In this document: in pieces, positions 63,884 to 64,000 of the stretch
Numbering within the stretch: position 1 is the first letter of the stretch
Layout of the letters: every line of letters starts with the position of its first letter
Origin: Gigantopelta aegis
Lineage: Eukaryota > Mollusca > Gastropoda > Neomphalida > Peltospiridae
Length of the DNA: 64,000 bases
Direction of reading: 5' to 3'
NCBI RefSeq assembly: GCF_016097555.1
Contig: NC_054701.1
Coordinates: forward strand, 29,833,658 to 29,897,657
Made by a program: the position numbers and the translations under genes
Notes under the pieces: model-generated
The model's input: only the letters and a program-made list of their open reading frames with translations
Database searches by the model: none
What the model was told of the DNA's origin: nothing

Positions 63884-64000
63884 GGCAGGACGTAGCCCAG
63901 TGGCAAAACACTCACCTAAAATCTGGGATCAGTCAGCATCAGTGGATGCATTCGGCTATTTCTCGTTTCAGCCATTGCACCACATCTGCTATTTTAAAAG
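63884..64000 (+). mobile_element. SINE, head H1, cut by the window edge
   Basis: GGGCAGGACGTAGCCCAGTG and CGTTTCAGCCATTGCACCAC; continues beyond the window. Confidence 0.85.

Overview
The window looks like a eukaryotic animal genome, most likely a mollusc (probably a gastropod). The evidence is a large intron-rich metazoan gene and dense tRNA-derived SINEs with the head and tail modules I associate with molluscan genomes. The phylum is my recognition of these repeats, not something the sequence proves.

Positions 1-14033 are intergenic and repeat-dominated. They hold an intact tRNA-Arg(TCT) gene with two decayed relatives, an alternating set of hairpin modules, a reverse-strand LINE relic with reverse transcriptase and RNase H, nested SINEs, a solo-LTR-like element in a TA microsatellite, a 200-N assembly gap, the 3' part of a second LINE, and several miniature inverted-repeat elements.

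Positions 14034-63569 carry one host gene on the + strand: the 5' two thirds of GCN1, the ribosome-bound HEAT-repeat protein that activates the eIF2-alpha kinase GCN2. I place 36 exons, all with GT-AG junctions and consistent phases, giving about 1855 residues of a protein that is about 2670 residues in human. The gene runs off the right edge, so the GCN2-binding region is outside the window. About 5.6 kb of coding sequence is spread over 49.5 kb.

The introns are full of mobile DNA: a DIRS-type tyrosine-recombinase retroelement with inverted termini and an internal complementary region (intron 6), a convergent P2RX7-like/THAP element (intron 17), a hAT-like element inside a SINE (intron 2), TIR-bounded MITEs, and about 25 SINE copies, many with clear target-site duplications. 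Three SINEs sit within 26 bases of GCN1 splice sites.

The most unusual structure is in intron 32. A 57-bp unit made of the last 34 bases of exon 32 plus the first 23 bases of its intron is repeated 59 extra times (55049-58413). Each unit carries a consensus 5' splice donor, so the exon has 60 copies of its donor. Because 57 is a multiple of three, the first 54 extra donors stay in frame with exon 33. A smaller donor-spanning duplication (87 bp, two copies) follows exon 36. Other arrays (54, 99, 33, 147, 44 and 22 bp periods) lie nearby.
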